DNA of 7,219 bases from NCBI GenBank assembly GCA_964492365.1, contig CAZBKA010000135.1, positions 1-7,219 of the forward strand, read 5' to 3'. This DNA is from JAGLTN01 sp035403325. GTDB lineage: Bacteria > Planctomycetota > Phycisphaerae > Sedimentisphaerales > Anaerobacaceae. Below, in pieces: positions 5,386-7,219 of the stretch. The notes beneath the pieces are model-generated. The model saw only the letters and a list, made by a program, of their open reading frames with translations. It ran no database searches and had not been told where the DNA came from. Both the position numbers and the translations under genes were made by a program. Within the stretch, counting starts at the first letter, position 1. Each line of letters opens with the position of its first letter.

Positions 5386-7219
5386 TTAATCTGCAGGCAT
5401 CGAAACATAAAAAGTACTGCCTTTCATCAATTCCGACTCAACCCATATTTTCGCATTATGCCGGTCAAGAATTCTTTTTACGATTGTCAGTCCCAAACCG
5501 TCTCCATCCGTGCTGTCAGGATTGAGCCTATGAAAAATTTCAAAGATAATATCCTGATATCTTTCGTCAATCCCTATCCCATTATCCATAACAGAATAAA
5601 TAATCCGCTGGTCTTCTCGGTATCCTGATACCTTTATCTCCGCTGGGATAGATTTGTCAAGATATTTTATCGCATTGTCAATTAGATTCGAAAAAACCTG
5701 GTTCATCTGCATCTTATCACCAACACAAGGCGGCAAAGGTGTAATTTGAAGGTTCACTTCGGCTTTTTCCAGTTGATATTTCATGGTATCAGCTATTTCT
5801 GATAACATTTGATTCATATCAATTAATTCGAGTTTCAAAGCGGCCCTACCAAGTCTCGACAATCTTAAAAGTCCATCAAGAACCATGTTAATTTTTGTGG
5901 TGCTTTTTACAATATAATTTATTGAATGAGGAATTTTTGTTTTTATCAATTCGGCTGCTTTTTTAATCACCTCAGACGTAATATTTTCTTGAACCATCAA
6001 ATTCTTGAGATTATCGCAATTTATTATCATTTCATTACAAAAGCCCTGTATGTTAAGCAGCGGAGACTTTAAGTCATGCGAAGCCACATAAATAACAGAT
6101 TCCAGCTCTTTGTTTTTCTGTTCAAGATCTTTGTTAAGTTTTTCTCTTTCAATCACTAGCTGCTTTTGTCGTGTAATATCTTCAACCAATACTACCAGAT
6201 AATCAACGGCACCATCAGGTTTGCAAATGGATTTGACTGAAAGAACAGTATTGATAACTTTACCATCTTTACGAATAAAACGTTTTTCAATTGCATAACC
6301 GTCGATTTCATGACTAAGGAGCCTTTCAAATTGCTTAAGGTCAGGTTCGAGATCATCTGGATGTGTCATTTCAAACCATGTCTTTTTCAATAACTCCTGC
6401 CTGGAATAGCCAAACGTATTACATAACATCTGATTTACTTCTATCCACCCCTTTTCCGGCGAAGTTATAGCCATTCCAATTAAACCCAGCTCAAAATACT
6501 TACGAAATCTCTCCTGGTTTTGTTTAATTTTCTCAACAGCAATTTTCCAATCAGTAATATCCTTAGCCGCTCCGCGATATCCGAGGTATTCACCCTTACC
6601 ATTGAAAATTGGCACCCCACTCGTCAAAAAGCAAGCACTTCTGCCATCTTTAGTCCTGATCCAATTTTCAATATCTACAAAAGGCTGACGATTCGTAAGA
6701 TAATTATTGAAAATCTCTTTTACTCTTTGCCCCTCCTCTGGCTCCATAAGCTCAAAAGGTAAATTCCCAATAAGCTCTTGCGGCTGATAACCAAGGCATT
6801 TAATTACGCGCTCAGAACAATAAGTGTACCTGTAATCTTTATCAATTTCCCATACCAGATCGGATGTATTCAGAGCAATATCCCTGAACCTTGCTTCTGA
6901 TTGTTCAAGTGCCTGTTTAGATTTCTGTTCCGCATCTTCAAGTTCTATCATGTACAATGCAAGGGCAAGATCATCTGCAAAACTCTTAAAAAGCCCGATT
7001 TCTTCCCCCTCCCCAGCTTGTTTCACCATAGAAACGGTAATCACACCATAAATTCTTCCGACATGTTCGAGCCTGACGGACAAAACCTTATTTTCTTCAT
7101 CAAGTTCAACAAATGGACAATCACCACACATCACCGACATATCCTCAATGCAAAGTACATCACGCTGGCTAAGGGCAGACGCAAAACAGCCTGATTTTAT
7201 CCCTTGCTTAAGACAATCA
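5386..7219 (-). CDS. Sensor histidine kinase, GAF-like/PAS/PAS/HisKA/HATPase_c (N-terminus outside window)
   Basis: This is a soluble sensor kinase with about 610 visible residues; the frame stays open to the right edge, so the true start is beyond it. Residue numbers here count from the internal Met at 7140. A GAF-like segment runs from the edge to about 68, with a cysteine-rich stretch containing CGDC and then RLEHVGRIYGVITVSM. A short coiled segment links it to PAS1 (about 82-197), and PAS2 with its PAC end follows (about 208-325). A coiled linker leads to HisKA with the phospho-acceptor H355 in VASHDLKSPL. The ATPase domain has an N-box (N485, N489), G1 box DNGIGID (519-525), F-box FEIFHRL (533-539) and G2 box GDGLGL (546-551), and the protein ends in GSTFYVSMPAD. 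All catalytic motifs are intact. No membrane segment is seen, which suggests a cytoplasmic sensor. The two receivers directly downstream are its likely partners. The signal is unknown. Confidence 0.94.
   Translation of the reverse strand, partial: DCLKQGIKSGCFASALSQRDVLCIEDMSVMCGDCPFVELDEENKVLSVRLEHVGRIYGVITVSMVKQAGEGEEIGLFKSFADDLALALYMIELEDAEQKSKQALEQSEARFRDIALNTSDLVWEIDKDYRYTYCSERVIKCLGYQPQELIGNLPFELMEPEEGQRVKEIFNNYLTNRQPFVDIENWIRTKDGRSACFLTSGVPIFNGKGEYLGYRGAAKDITDWKIAVEKIKQNQERFRKYFELGLIGMAITSPEKGWIEVNQMLCNTFGYSRQELLKKTWFEMTHPDDLEPDLKQFERLLSHEIDGYAIEKRFIRKDGKVINTVLSVKSICKPDGAVDYLVVLVEDITRQKQLVIEREKLNKDLEQKNKELESVIYVASHDLKSPLLNIQGFCNEMIINCDNLKNLMVQENITSEVIKKAAELIKTKIPHSINYIVKSTTKINMVLDGLLRLSRLGRAALKLELIDMNQMLSEIADTMKYQLEKAEVNLQITPLPPCVGDKMQMNQVFSNLIDNAIKYLDKSIPAEIKVSGYREDQRIIYSVMDNGIGIDERYQDIIFEIFHRLNPDSTDGDGLGLTIVKRILDRHNAKIWVESELMKGSTFYVSMPAD

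Noticed and set aside
4488..7219. Signalling cluster as a horizontally acquired island
   Set aside because: It looks somewhat more AT-rich than the ATPase genes, but there is no integrase, tRNA, repeat or insertion sequence at its edge, and highly expressed ATPase genes often differ in codon use.
1..7219. CRISPR array, tRNA, rRNA, insertion sequence or tandem repeats
   Set aside because: No spaced direct repeats, tRNA-like cloverleaf, rRNA segment, transposase or long terminal inverted repeat was seen on either strand.

Overview
The window holds two convergent gene blocks. The plus strand (1-4421) carries the distal part of a bacterial V-type (A/V-type) ATPase operon: the tail of subunit C, then complete subunits F, A, B and D. 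The minus strand (7219-4488) carries a three-gene signalling cluster: a multidomain sensor histidine kinase cut by the right edge, followed by two small single-domain response regulators. A rho-independent terminator hairpin sits between the blocks in a 66-nt convergent gap.

The C-F-A-B-D order is the one seen in Enterococcus, Thermus and archaeal V/A-ATPase operons. Here the operon ends at D. The catalytic head (A, B) and central stalk (D, F, C) are therefore present. The membrane subunits (I/a and K/c) and the peripheral stalk (E and its G/H-type partner) would have to lie upstream or elsewhere. Catalytic motifs are intact in A (P-loop and catalytic Glu) and in B (arginine finger). Nothing in the window tells whether the enzyme moves H+ or Na+, or whether it mainly makes or uses ATP, because the ion-binding ring is not here.

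The kinase reads GAF-like, PAS, PAS, HisKA, HATPase_c and has no membrane segment in the visible part. Both receivers belong to the Rcp1-like family of stand-alone REC proteins and are clearly paralogous (both 145 aa). The kinase-proximal copy has lost one metal-binding acid and the usual Pro after the phospho-Asp. The distal copy has a full set of phosphorylation residues. This asymmetry is the most interesting observation in the window. The cluster encodes no DNA-binding or other output domain in the visible sequence.

The organism is a bacterium of moderate to low GC. The V-type ATPase together with a soluble GAF/PAS kinase and Rcp1-type receivers fits anaerobic environmental groups such as Planctomycetota (Phycisphaerae) or delta-type lineages. 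That placement is a guess from general knowledge, not something the sequence proves. No mobile element, tRNA, rRNA, CRISPR array or clear new system was found.
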